Made by a program: the position numbers and the translations under genes. A DNA stretch of 34,353 nt, from positions 1 through 34,353 of the forward strand of contig JADYXW010000016.1 of NCBI GenBank assembly GCA_020853975.1, in the 5' to 3' direction. Under the pieces are notes generated by a model. That model did not search any database, was not told the DNA's origin, and saw only the letters and a list, made by a program, of their open reading frames with translations. Below, piece by piece: positions 7,908 to 15,885 of this stretch. Numbering within the stretch: position 1 is the first letter of the stretch; each line of letters starts with the position of its first letter. This stretch comes from Phycisphaerales bacterium. Its GTDB lineage: Bacteria > Planctomycetota > Phycisphaerae > Phycisphaerales > UBA1924.

Positions 7908-8513
7908 ATGCCCGCCGCCAATGTCTCTTACCAGCGCACGCGCGAGATGACGATCGACGAGTTGCTGCTGGAGAACCGGATCGTGTTCATGATCGGGGAG
8001 ATCAACCAGGCCTCCGCGGCCCGGGTGATGATGCAGATGCTGTACCTGGAGAACCAGGGTCGCGGCAAGGACATCAGCCTGTACATCAACTCTCCGGGCG
8101 GCGCGGTGGACGACACGCTGGCCATCTACGACACGATGCGGTTCCTCTCGGCGCCGATCGCGACGTACTGCCTTGGCAGGGCGTACAGCGGGGCGGCGCT
8201 CCTTCTGACCGCGGGCGCCAAGGGCAAGCGCTACATGCTTCCCCATGCAAAGGTCATGATCCACCAGCCCTACGGCGGGGTGACGGGCCAGGCGGAGGAC
8301 ATCCGCATCCAGGCCGAGCAGATCATCAAGGCCAAGGCGGAGCTGACGCGCATCATCGCGAGCCACACCGGGCGCACCACGGAAGAGGTGCACCGCGATT
8401 CGGAGCGGGACAAGTACTTCAGTGCCGCGGAGGCCGTGGCCTATGGCCTGGCGGACGAGGTGCTGAGCGAGCCCCCGAAGGCGGAGGCTGCGGCGCTTCC
8501 CGGCGTTCGATAA
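7908..8513 (+). CDS. clpP: ATP-dependent Clp protease proteolytic subunit ClpP (paralogue 1)
   Basis: A 201-residue self-compartmentalising serine peptidase. The triad is intact: Ser94 in GRAYSGAALLL, His119 in MIHQP and Asp168 in SERDKYFSA. The SPGG oxyanion loop (62-65) is present. The usual ASM context of the nucleophile is replaced by YSGAA, which suggests altered S1-pocket properties. There is no long propeptide. The start is set by GAGGAG (7898-7903) just upstream; an in-frame ATG 15 codons earlier lacks a site. It is followed 60 nt later by a second ClpP. Such pairs often form mixed tetradecamers served by ClpX or ClpC/A; no Clp ATPase or trigger factor gene is nearby. Confidence 0.95.
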   Translation: MPAANVSYQRTREMTIDELLLENRIVFMIGEINQASAARVMMQMLYLENQGRGKDISLYINSPGGAVDDTLAIYDTMRFLSAPIATYCLGRAYSGAALLLTAGAKGKRYMLPHAKVMIHQPYGGVTGQAEDIRIQAEQIIKAKAELTRIIASHTGRTTEEVHRDSERDKYFSAAEAVAYGLADEVLSEPPKAEAAALPGVR

Positions 8514-8573
8514 CCGACCGACCCTTGTGCCGGGCCGGGCGGAGTCGCCCCGGGCCCCGCGGAGAATCGAGCA

Positions 8574-9203
8574 ATGTCCGGCTACCTGGTTCCCATCGTC
8601 GTTGAGAAGTCCAGCCGCGGCGAGCGGTCGTACGACATCTACTCGCGGCTCCTGAAGGACCGCATCATCTTCGTGGGCGGCCCGATCAACGACGACATCG
8701 CCAGCCTGGTGATCGCGCAGCTCCTGTTCCTCGCGAACGAGGACCCGAAGGCCGACATCCACATGTACGTCAACAGCCCGGGGGGGAGCGTCTCCTCCGG
8801 CCTGGCGATGATCGACACGATGAAGTTCGTGCAGTGCGACGTTGCGACGTACATCATCGGGCAGGCCGCGAGCATGGGGAGCGTGATCTCCGCGAGCGGT
8901 ACCAAGGGGAAGCGCTTCACACTGCCCAACTCCCGGAACCTGATGCACCAGCCGCTGCTGTCGGGCGTGATGGAGGGCCAGGCGACGGACATCGAGATCG
9001 AGGCCCGCGAGATGCTCCGCATCCGCGACAGGCTGTACCGCATCTACGCCGACGCCACCGGCCAGACCGTGGACCGCATCACCCGGGACTGCGACCGGAA
9101 CAAGTGGCTCGACGAGAACGAGATGCTGGAATACGGGCTGGTGGACAAGGTCCTGACCCGCATGCCCATCGTCAAGCGTTCGGAGCAGCCAGATCGCGAC
9201 TGA
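8574..9203 (+). CDS. clpP: ClpP paralogue 2 with Asn in the third triad position
   Basis: A 209-residue ClpP with Ser100 (GQAASMGS), His125 (LMHQP) and a fully standard oxyanion loop (SPGG, 68-71). The Asp of the family motif ..RD-[RKN]-[FY] is replaced: the segment reads [16 protein letters not shown], so Asn176 (codon AAC at 9099-9101) stands where the catalytic Asp is expected. Its N-terminus ([27 protein letters not shown]) matches normal ClpP. GGAGA lies 9 nt upstream of the ATG. It probably forms a mixed or regulated particle with ClpP1. It ends 16 nt from a convergent gene. Confidence 0.94.
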   Translation: MSGYLVPIVVEKSSRGERSYDIYSRLLKDRIIFVGGPINDDIASLVIAQLLFLANEDPKADIHMYVNSPGGSVSSGLAMIDTMKFVQCDVATYIIGQAASMGSVISASGTKGKRFTLPNSRNLMHQPLLSGVMEGQATDIEIEAREMLRIRDRLYRIYADATGQTVDRITRDCDRNKWLDENEMLEYGLVDKVLTRMPIVKRSEQPDRD

Positions 9204-9219
9204 GCGGCGGGCTCGGGCC

Positions 9220-9996
9220 TCAGGCCGATTCGCGCATCGAGACCGGCGGGCCGAGCAGCTCGCGGAGCACGATGGCCCTTCGCAGGTCCTGCGGCGAGAC
9301 CGACTCGCCCGGTCCGAACATCGCCATCGCGCGTGACTTCGGGGTGTCCGTGCGCTTCTGTGCTTCGGCGGCGGCGGTCTGCTCGCTCTCCGCTGCGAGC
9401 CGCTCCAGCAGCCCGCGCCGGTTCAGAGACGCCTGGGCCCCTTCGTCGATCTGGGGTGACACCGCCACGGGAACATGGGCCGCCTGGGCCATGGGCTGCT
9501 GGCTTCGCTGTTTCTTGGAGGCTTTCCTTGGTGGCGGAGAGGCCTGCGGCGGGGTGCGTCCCGCGCTCCGCTGCGCCGCCCGGACATGAGCGGCGGCCCC
9601 GGAGGTCGGCTGAGCCTGTGCGGGGGCGGGCTGAGGTTGTAGCGATGCGGCCCGCGGCGCGCGGGTGGGCATCGGGGGCGGGGAGGGCGACGGTGCGCTG
9701 CGCTGGGCGCGCATGCGGTCGAGCTCCGCGCGGCGTTGGGCTGCCATGGCCTCGAGCTGCTGGCGTGCGGACATGGGCTCGGAGCGGACACTCACGGGGG
9801 TGGTCTCGGCGCTCGATGGGCGAGGGCCCGTGCGAAGGTTTTCGAGCTCCGCGGCCCGGGCCTGGTCGATCATGACCTTGCGCGCACGTGCCTTGCCGAC
9901 TTCGCGGATGATGGCCCTGGCGACAGGAATGCCAATGAACAGGACCGCCGCCCAGAAGGCGCGATTCTGCAGCAGGTTGCTCAGCCAGGGGGGCAT
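9220..9996 (-). CDS. Hypothetical membrane-anchored, Pro/Ala-rich protein
   Basis: A 258-residue protein I cannot assign to a family. An N-terminal helix (about residues 12-30, AFWAAVLFIGIPVARAII) is a likely membrane anchor or signal anchor. A basic, charged stretch follows (REVGKARARKVMIDQARAAELENL), then a long low-complexity Pro/Ala/Gln/Arg-rich region (about 55-185) that should be disordered. The C-terminus is ordered and helix-prone, ending LRRAIVLRELLGPPVSMR, which looks like a conserved short tail motif. It begins 9 nt after the ABC ATPase stop on the same strand, so the two are probably co-transcribed and may act together. Confidence 0.7.
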   Translation of the reverse strand: MPPWLSNLLQNRAFWAAVLFIGIPVARAIIREVGKARARKVMIDQARAAELENLRTGPRPSSAETTPVSVRSEPMSARQQLEAMAAQRRAELDRMRAQRSAPSPSPPPMPTRAPRAASLQPQPAPAQAQPTSGAAAHVRAAQRSAGRTPPQASPPPRKASKKQRSQQPMAQAAHVPVAVSPQIDEGAQASLNRRGLLERLAAESEQTAAAEAQKRTDTPKSRAMAMFGPGESVSPQDLRRAIVLRELLGPPVSMRESA

Positions 9997-10005
9997 GGGC
10001 TGATC

Positions 10006-10812
10006 CTAGCAGGAACCGGGAACGGCGTCGGGGAGCAGGGCGACGACCTGCCCCGCTTCGTCGCGGGCGGCCCGGAACGTTGTTCCGAAGACCGCGCGGA
10101 GCAGTTCGGGAGTGAGGGTGCGGCGTGGATCGCCCTTTCCTGCGACGCGGCCCGCGCCGTCGAGGGCGAGCACGAGGTCGCAGTACTCCAGCACGAGGGA
10201 CAGATCGTGCACCACGACGACGACCGAGAGGCCGGCACGGGCGAGCCTGCGGAGGAGGCTCAGCGTCCCGGCCACGTGGATGGGGTCAAGCGCGGCGACT
10301 GGCTCGTCCGCCAGCAACGCCCGCGCGGCGGAGTGCGTGGAGAGCGTGCCCGCGGCTTCTCCCACGCCGAGTTGGGCGAGTGCGCGGGCGAGCGTGACCC
10401 GCTGCTGCTGGCCCGCCGAGAGGACGCCGAAGCAGTCGTCCGCCCGGTCCGAAACGTCGGCGATGGCGAGCGCGGCGGCGATGGTGTCCGCCGGGGAGTG
10501 CTCCGAGGCGAACCGGCCCAGTGCGACGACCTCTCGAGCACTGAAGGGGAACGCAACCTCGCTCCGTTGAGGCATGTAGGCGAGCTGGCGAGCGCGGCGG
10601 AATGGCGGGATCGATGGGATGGCCTCATCACCCAGCGAAACACCGCCCGAAGCGGGCGTGAGCAGCCCAGCGAGCAGCCGCAGGAGGGTGGACTTTCCCG
10701 CCCCGTTGGGGCCGATCACCGCGGTGAGCGTGCCGGCGGGGAACTCGGCGTCCACGGCGCTGAGCACCGGCCGCCCGTCGAAGGTGAAAGACAGGTTGTG
10801 CGCGCGGAGCAT
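10006..10812 (-). CDS. ABC transporter ATP-binding protein, HmuV/FecE-like (heme or siderophore import)
   Basis: A 268-residue nucleotide-binding subunit. Walker A is GPNGAGKST (34-42). The Q-loop region MPQRSEVAFPFSAREVVALGRF is characteristic of iron-complex/heme importers (HmuV, FecE, BtuD class). The signature is LSAGQQQRVTLARALAQL, Walker B is ALLADEPVAALDP and the H-loop is VVVHDLSL. The loop between signature and Walker B is expanded, as in HmuV. No permease (FecCD/BtuC type) or substrate-binding protein is adjacent, so the substrate is unknown. The start is leaderless-type: TACGAT ends 8 nt upstream and there is no Shine-Dalgarno sequence. Longer in-frame starts would cross this promoter. 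Confidence 0.87.
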   Translation of the reverse strand: MLRAHNLSFTFDGRPVLSAVDAEFPAGTLTAVIGPNGAGKSTLLRLLAGLLTPASGGVSLGDEAIPSIPPFRRARQLAYMPQRSEVAFPFSAREVVALGRFASEHSPADTIAAALAIADVSDRADDCFGVLSAGQQQRVTLARALAQLGVGEAAGTLSTHSAARALLADEPVAALDPIHVAGTLSLLRRLARAGLSVVVVVHDLSLVLEYCDLVLALDGAGRVAGKGDPRRTLTPELLRAVFGTTFRAARDEAGQVVALLPDAVPGSC

Positions 10813-10820
10813 CACAGACC

Positions 10821-10830
10821 ATCGTACGAT
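10821..10830 (-). promoter_or_regulatory. Palindromic bidirectional -10 box ATCGTACGAT
   Basis: The perfect palindrome reads TACGAT on both strands. On the minus strand it ends 8 nt before the ABC ATPase ATG (leaderless spacing). On the plus strand it could start a transcript for the SDR gene 120 nt downstream. No good -35 is visible in either direction. Confidence 0.4.
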
Positions 10831-10950
10831 TGCCGGACCCCGGCTATCGTCCGGCTGCGGGAAGTGGCCCGGGAAAGCCCCCGGGGGGACGGACGGGCCA
10901 GGACCGGCGAGGCGCGCCGGCAACTCAGAATCGGCGAATCAGGGGACACC

Positions 10951-11976
10951 ATGACCGAAGCAGGGATGAACGCGAATGCCTCGAAGCCGAAGGAGGGGCG
11001 GACCGTCGCCTTGGCGGGTGCGACCGGGTTTGTGGGCCGGGCCGTGGTCCGCGAGCTGCTGTCGCGAGGCTGGGCGGTGCGGGTTCTGGTCCGGGACCGC
11101 GCCAAGGCCGCCCGCGAGCTTCCCAAGGCCGGCGTCACGGTGATCGTGGGCGACGTGCTGGACCAGCCGAGCGTGGACTCGCTGATGACCGGCGCCGATT
11201 CGTGCGTCAACCTCGTCGGCATCCTGCGCGAGTCGCGTGGCGACGGCGTGGCCTCGACGTTTGAGCGGGCCCACATCCGTGCGACGCGGATGCTGGTGCA
11301 TCGGTGCGAGGCCCTGGGCGTTCCGCGGTTCGTGCAGGTTTCGGCCCTTGGCGTGAAGGACGACGGCGTCAGCGAGTATCAGCGGTCGAAGTGGAACGCC
11401 GAGCAGGCGGTCCGCAAGAGCTCGCTCCGATGGACCGTGCTGAGGCCCGGCCTGATCCACGGGAAGGACAGCGAGTTCATCAGGCTCGCCAAGGGCTGGG
11501 TCAGCGGCCAAGCGGCCCCGTGGCTCTTTATGCCCTACTTCGCCCGCGAGGTCGAGGACAAGCGCGTGCCCCTGGGCCCCGTGGAACTGGTGGACCCGAA
11601 GATCGCGCCCGTGGCGGTGGAGGACGTGGCCCGCGCCGTCGCTCTCTCGCTGGAGAAGAGCGCCACCGAGGGCGAGGTGTACAACCTGGTGGGCTCGCAG
11701 ACCATGACGTGGCCCCAGATGCTCCGGCACCTGCGGGACACCCTGCCGGGGGGCAACGCGGGGATCGAACCCATGCCCGTGCCCTCCACGCCCGCGGCGA
11801 TCGGCGCCATGGTCGCGGGACGCGTCGGCCTTGGGTTCCTGCTCCCGTTCGATGAGGGCATGGCCCGCATGGGGGCGGAAGATTCCACGGCATCGCTGGA
11901 CAAGGTGGAGGCGGACCTGGGCTTCACGCCAGCGCCGTTCGCCGACTCACTCGCCCGCTACGCGGCCGCCGTCTGA
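10951..11976 (+). CDS. NAD(P)-binding SDR, NDUFA9-like (complex I 39-kDa-type atypical SDR)
   Basis: A 341-residue extended/atypical short-chain dehydrogenase. The cofactor motif is GATGFVG (23-29), with RVLVRD after beta-2 (Arg48 suggests NADP may be accepted). Further motifs are GDVLDQ, NLVGIL (87-92, in place of the usual NAAG), VQVSALGV and YQRSK (Tyr143/Lys147, catalytic pair). LRPGLIHG and PVAVEDVARAV are typical of the NDUFA9/YwnB-like group that binds NADPH, some of which act on quinones or carotenoid-like substrates. The true substrate is unknown. AGGGGA (10941-10946) is the ribosome-binding site. It precedes trmB by 8 nt and probably heads the trmB-queC-queE operon. Confidence 0.87.
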   Translation: MTEAGMNANASKPKEGRTVALAGATGFVGRAVVRELLSRGWAVRVLVRDRAKAARELPKAGVTVIVGDVLDQPSVDSLMTGADSCVNLVGILRESRGDGVASTFERAHIRATRMLVHRCEALGVPRFVQVSALGVKDDGVSEYQRSKWNAEQAVRKSSLRWTVLRPGLIHGKDSEFIRLAKGWVSGQAAPWLFMPYFAREVEDKRVPLGPVELVDPKIAPVAVEDVARAVALSLEKSATEGEVYNLVGSQTMTWPQMLRHLRDTLPGGNAGIEPMPVPSTPAAIGAMVAGRVGLGFLLPFDEGMARMGAEDSTASLDKVEADLGFTPAPFADSLARYAAAV

Positions 11977-11984
11977 GGAACCCC

Positions 11985-12686
11985 ATGTCGTTCGGGTTGG
12001 GACACGGCCGCACGCTCGACGACGCCCCCGGGGTCGTTGGTGTGACCCCGGAGGAGTTGCCCTCTCTGCCGGACGATGCGGGGCTGAGGCCGGAGTCGGG
12101 GCGGGTGGACGTTTCGCGCTGGTTTCCGGAGCCCGCGCAGCCCCTTGAGATCGAGATCGGCTCGGGCAAGGGGTCGTTTCTGCTCGACCACGCGAGCGCG
12201 TGCCCGGGCATCAACCTGCTGGGGATTGAATGGGCGCGCGAGTTCTATCTCTACAGCGCGGACCGGGTGCGACGCCGGGGTCTGAGGAATGTCCGGATGC
12301 TTCGTGCCGACGGCGCGGATTTTCTTCGCTGGCGACTCGCAGGGAGCGTGGTGAGCGTTCTCCACTTGTACTACTCCGACCCCTGGCCCAAGGCCAAGCA
12401 CCACAAGAACCGCGTGGTGCAGGATCGTTTCCTGCAGGAGTCGCTCCGGGTGCTGCGCCCGGGTGGGGAGCTGAGGCTGGTCACAGACCATCCGGGCCTG
12501 TGGGAGTGGTACGAGGAGCATCTGGCGAGGTGGTGCGTGCCGGGACGGTTCGAGCGCCGGGAGTTCGTGCCCCCGGACTGGACCGACGATGACGAGGTGG
12601 TGGGCACGAACTACGAGCGCAAGACCCGAGCCGCGGGGCGGGAGCCCCGCTCCGCCGTGCTCGTGAAGCCCGAGGGCGTGCCGTGA
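11985..12686 (+). CDS. trmB: tRNA (guanine-N7-)-methyltransferase TrmB
   Basis: A 233-residue SAM-dependent enzyme that makes m7G46 in the variable loop of many tRNAs. The SAM-binding motif I is EIGSGKG (57-63), with IEWAREF at the end of beta-2. The TrmB signature [13 protein letters not shown] (131-143) includes the catalytic Asp132, and TNYERK near the C-terminus contacts the substrate. An N-terminal segment of about 50 residues precedes the fold. The stop overlaps the queC start by 4 nt (GTGA), implying translational coupling with queuosine genes. Confidence 0.95.
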   Translation: MSFGLGHGRTLDDAPGVVGVTPEELPSLPDDAGLRPESGRVDVSRWFPEPAQPLEIEIGSGKGSFLLDHASACPGINLLGIEWAREFYLYSADRVRRRGLRNVRMLRADGADFLRWRLAGSVVSVLHLYYSDPWPKAKHHKNRVVQDRFLQESLRVLRPGGELRLVTDHPGLWEWYEEHLARWCVPGRFERREFVPPDWTDDDEVVGTNYERKTRAAGREPRSAVLVKPEGVP

Positions 12687-13390
12687 GCCCTCAGGGACAG
12701 GCGCCGGCATGTGTCGTGCTGCTCTCGGGCGGGCTGGACAGCGCCGTGTGCCTGGCGGCGGCGCGTGCCGAGGGGCGTTTGGCGCACGCGCTGAGCTTTG
12801 ACTATGGCCAGCGGCACCGGCACGAGCTGCGCGCCGCCGCGCGTGTCGCAGAATCGCTCGGGGCGTCGTCGTGGCGCACGCTCTCGCTCGACCTTCGGGC
12901 GATCGGGGGTTCGGCGCTGACGGCGGACATCGAGGTGCCCAAGAACCGCCCGGAAGCCCCGGCGGAAATCCCCGTTACCTATGTCCCGGCCAGAAACCTG
13001 GTCTTCTTGTCGCTCGCGGCGGGGCTTGCGGAAGTGCTGGAAGCCGGTGAGGTCTACATCGGCGTCAACGCGGTGGACTACTCCGGCTATCCGGACTGCC
13101 GCCCGGAGTTCATCGGGTCCTTCGAACGCACGGTGGCGCTGGCGACGCGCGCGGGGGTGCAGGGGGCGGGCCTGCGTGTCCGTTGTCCGCTCGCGTCGCT
13201 TTCCAAGGCGAGGATCATCGAGCTGGGCATCACACTGGGCGTGGACTTCTCGTTGACGCGCAGTTGCTACGACCCCGTGGGCGACCTGGCGTGCGGCGCG
13301 TGCGATTCGTGCCGCATCCGGGCGAGGGGCTTTGCGGAGGCGGGTGTCCCGGACCCGACGCGATACGCCGGGAGGCCACCGGACTCATGA
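12683..13390 (+). CDS. queC: 7-cyano-7-deazaguanine synthase QueC
   Basis: A 235-residue ATP-dependent enzyme that turns 7-carboxy-7-deazaguanine (CDG) and ammonia into preQ0 for queuosine. The PP-loop is SGGLDS (15-20), followed by [18 protein letters not shown] and [15 protein letters not shown] are QueC hallmarks. The structural zinc ligands are Cys195, Cys204, Cys207 and Cys210 (CYDP..CGACDSC). It begins with GTG overlapping the trmB stop and ends with TGA overlapping the queE ATG. The operon thus makes consecutive enzymes of one pathway. Confidence 0.97.
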   Translation: MSPQGQAPACVVLLSGGLDSAVCLAAARAEGRLAHALSFDYGQRHRHELRAAARVAESLGASSWRTLSLDLRAIGGSALTADIEVPKNRPEAPAEIPVTYVPARNLVFLSLAAGLAEVLEAGEVYIGVNAVDYSGYPDCRPEFIGSFERTVALATRAGVQGAGLRVRCPLASLSKARIIELGITLGVDFSLTRSCYDPVGDLACGACDSCRIRARGFAEAGVPDPTRYAGRPPDS

Positions 13391-14097
13391 CGGTGACGCT
13401 GCCCATCTCCGAGACCTTTACCTCGATCCAGGGCGAGGGCTCGCTCGGCGGCGTGCCGTCGTACTTTGTCAGGCTCAGCGGGTGCAACCTGCGCTGCACC
13501 TGGTGCGACACCCCCTACGCGAGCTGGAAGCCCGAGAGCCGGGCGATGAGCGTCGAGGCGATTCTCAATGAAGCGCGGGGCTCGGGTGTCTCTCACGCGG
13601 TGCTCACGGGGGGCGAGCCGATGATGTTCGAGGGCCTCGCGGCGCTCGCATCGGCGCTCCGCGGCGCCGGCATGCACGTCACCATCGAGACCGCGGGGAC
13701 GATCGCGCGGGAGGTCGTGTGCGACCTCATGTCCATCAGCCCCAAGCTCGCGAGCTCCACGCCCGCGCCGGGCGACCCGCGCGACCCGGACGGAGCCTGG
13801 CGCGTGCGCCACGAGGAGAGAAGGCTCAACCTGCCGGTGCTGCAGGCGCTGCTCGACGCCCACCCGGTGCGTCAGTTGAAGTTTGTCGTATGCGGCCCGG
13901 CGGACCTCGTCGAGATCGAGGGCGTACTCGCCGGGCTCCGGGGCTGGCGGCCCTGTGACGTGATGCTCATGCCCGAGGGCGTCACGCCCCCGGGGGCGGA
14001 GGCTCGCGCGTGGCTCAGTGCGGAATGCGTTCGGCGGGGCTGGAGATACTGCCACCGGCTCCACATCGAGCTGTTCGGTAACACAAGAGGGACGTGA
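13387..14097 (+). CDS. queE: 7-carboxy-7-deazaguanine synthase QueE (radical SAM)
   Basis: A 236-residue radical SAM enzyme that ring-contracts 6-carboxy-tetrahydropterin to CDG, the substrate of QueC. FTSIQGEG at the N-terminus is the QueE signature. The [4Fe-4S] cluster ligands are Cys33, Cys37 and Cys40 ([10 protein letters not shown]), and TGGEPMM is the SAM-binding GGE motif. SPKLASSTP and [11 protein letters not shown] are also family features. The ATG overlaps the queC stop by 4 nt; an open frame extending upstream to 13183 lies inside queC and is not used. QueD and FolE are not in the window, so early steps are encoded elsewhere. Confidence 0.96.
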   Translation: MTVTLPISETFTSIQGEGSLGGVPSYFVRLSGCNLRCTWCDTPYASWKPESRAMSVEAILNEARGSGVSHAVLTGGEPMMFEGLAALASALRGAGMHVTIETAGTIAREVVCDLMSISPKLASSTPAPGDPRDPDGAWRVRHEERRLNLPVLQALLDAHPVRQLKFVVCGPADLVEIEGVLAGLRGWRPCDVMLMPEGVTPPGAEARAWLSAECVRRGWRYCHRLHIELFGNTRGT

Positions 14098-14409
14098 CGG
14101 AACCGCGCGCACGGCGCATCTCTGTGTGGCGTACTCGGGCCTGGCAGAGGAGCAACCTCGGCGCGGGCTCGGTCCGTCGAGGCTCCGGGCTACGGCCCGG
14201 CCTTGCGGCGTTGTCATGGCACGCGGCCCTGCTCTCGCACGCCCTGCGCGCCCCTCCCTCGCATACCCCTGGGGGGAGGGGCCGCGGGCGCGAACCAAAG
14301 AACAACCCGGGGCGTCACACGTACCGTAATGGGGCCCGCGTCGGGCGGCCCACACGTCGCTCGCAGTCGGGTCCGCACGAAGTCTGACACGTACGAATAG
14401 AGAATCCCA
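14098..14409. other. Intergenic region upstream of the HtrA gene
   Basis: 312 nt without a credible gene. GC-rich short dyads such as GGGC-TAC-GGCCC occur but lack a T-run, so no intrinsic terminator for the que operon is clear. The distal part carries three evenly spaced ACACGT copies. Confidence 0.5.
14317..14394 (+). repeat. Three ACACGT copies at exact 35-bp spacing
   Basis: ACACGT begins at 14317, 14352 and 14387; the outer two extend to ACACGTAC. The intervening 29-nt stretches are not similar, so this is a spaced short motif rather than a tandem duplication. The last copy ends 15 nt before the HtrA start codon. A regulator-binding array is possible; chance is not excluded. Confidence 0.4.
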
Positions 14410-15882
14410 ATGAGTACTCGCATGAACACCCGTCGCCGCGCTCACCGCACCCTCGCGCTGCTGGGCGCGATCCTCGCTGTGTCGCCCGCCCTCTCCGCGA
14501 TGCAGGTCGCCCCCGTCACGGCGGCCCCGGCGGTGTCGCCCGTCTCCGACGACGACATCGCGTTCGCGAATCGGCTGTCGAAGGCGTTCAAGTCCGTGGC
14601 GGGGATGGCGGAGCCCGCGGTGGTGCACATCATCGCGTTGCAGAGGCGTCAGCAGGTGCGCTATGACTGGTTCGGGATGCCCGTGGAGCGGGGGCCCGTG
14701 AGCCTGATGCCCACCAGCCAGGGCTCGGGCTTCGTGGTGAGCGCCGACGGCACGATCGTGACCAACAACCACGTGATCGCCGAGGCGGACCAACTGAAGG
14801 TCCGCACCGCGGACGGGCGCGAGCTGGATGCGCGCCTGATCGGGCACGACGAGGCGACCGACCTCGCGGTGATCCGCTCCGACGCCCTGGCGGCGGGTGG
14901 GGGCGTGAGGCCGGTCAGCCTGGGCGATTCCGACGCGCTCGACGTGGGCGAGTGGGTGGTGGCGATCGGCAGCCCGTTCGGGTTCAGCCGCACGGTGACC
15001 GCTGGCATCGTGAGTGCCAAGGGTCGCAGCCTGACCCCGCGTGAGACGGGAAGGGCGTATGAGGATTTCATCCAGACCGACGCCGCGATCAACCCGGGCA
15101 ACTCCGGTGGCCCGCTGCTGAATCTGCGGGGCGAGGTCGTGGGCATCAACAGCGCGATTGCTTCTCGTACGGGTGGCTACGAGGGGCTGGGGTTTGCCAT
15201 CCCGTCGAACGTCGCGAGGGCGGTGCTGGACAACATTCTGGCGAACGGGCGCGTGGTCCGTGGCTATCTGGGCGTGGCGCTTTCGGATGCCACGCCTGAC
15301 CAGCTCAAGGGCGTGGACAGCGTGCCGGAGGTGTACCGGGGCGTGGCCGTCGGAACCGTGGAGGCGGAGAGCCCGGCGGAGCGGGCGGGCCTGCACGAGG
15401 GCGATGTCATCCTGAGGTTCCAGGGCCAGCCGGTGAACGAGGCGAGGCTGCGCACCGCCATCGCGGTCACGCGTCCGGGCACCCGCATCGAGATGGAAGT
15501 GCTCCGCGAGGGCCAGAGGCAGAAGTTGGTTGCGAACCTGGGCGACTATGCCAGCGTGCTCAGCGACCGGGCCGCGACGCAGAACGAGGTGCTCATCGAG
15601 GAGCTCGGCGCCGCGGTGAAGACATTTACGAGGCAGATGGCCCGCGAGGCCGGCTATCGGGACGCGCGAGTGAAGGGTGTGCAGGTGACTGAGGTGAGGC
15701 CGGATACGTCCGCCGCCCGGTCCGGCCTGCGCCAGGGCGACATCATCCTCGAGGTTGGGAACCAACCGGCGCCGACGGCACGGGCGTTCGTGGACCTGGT
15801 GGGGAAGGGCGGCGTCGGGCCCGGGACCTCGCTGGGCGTGGTGCGCGGAAACCGCATGGGCACGGTCACGATCGTCAAGTAG
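14410..15882 (+). CDS. HtrA/DegQ-type periplasmic serine protease with two PDZ domains
   Basis: A 490-residue exported protease/chaperone of envelope quality control. Residues 1-30 are a signal peptide (RRR region, hydrophobic core, ALSA cleavage). The trypsin-like domain holds His121 (TNNHVI), Asp151 (DLAVIR) and Ser232 (NPGNSGGPLLN). PDZ1 begins near residue 280 (GRVVRGYLGVAL) and PDZ2 near 390, each with a binding groove followed by AGL/SGL-x-xGDII. In DegP/DegQ, PDZ ligands activate the protease and drive 3-, 6-, 12- or 24-mer assembly. No strong Shine-Dalgarno sequence (AGAGAAT only). It converges with the FtsX-like gene, 3 nt apart. Confidence 0.94.
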   Translation: MSTRMNTRRRAHRTLALLGAILAVSPALSAMQVAPVTAAPAVSPVSDDDIAFANRLSKAFKSVAGMAEPAVVHIIALQRRQQVRYDWFGMPVERGPVSLMPTSQGSGFVVSADGTIVTNNHVIAEADQLKVRTADGRELDARLIGHDEATDLAVIRSDALAAGGGVRPVSLGDSDALDVGEWVVAIGSPFGFSRTVTAGIVSAKGRSLTPRETGRAYEDFIQTDAAINPGNSGGPLLNLRGEVVGINSAIASRTGGYEGLGFAIPSNVARAVLDNILANGRVVRGYLGVALSDATPDQLKGVDSVPEVYRGVAVGTVEAESPAERAGLHEGDVILRFQGQPVNEARLRTAIAVTRPGTRIEMEVLREGQRQKLVANLGDYASVLSDRAATQNEVLIEELGAAVKTFTRQMAREAGYRDARVKGVQVTEVRPDTSAARSGLRQGDIILEVGNQPAPTARAFVDLVGKGGVGPGTSLGVVRGNRMGTVTIVK

Positions 15883-15885
15883 CCC

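Noticed and set aside
9736..10950. In-frame extension of the SDR gene upstream by about 405 codons
   Set aside because: It runs antisense to the ABC ATPase and hypothetical genes; the SDR fold starts right after ATG 10951, which has AGGGGA upstream.
13267..15765. An 832-codon minus-strand frame across queE and the HtrA gene
   Set aside because: Shadow of the two plus-strand genes; its sequence is Arg/His/Ala-rich with no domain and it spans an intergenic region.
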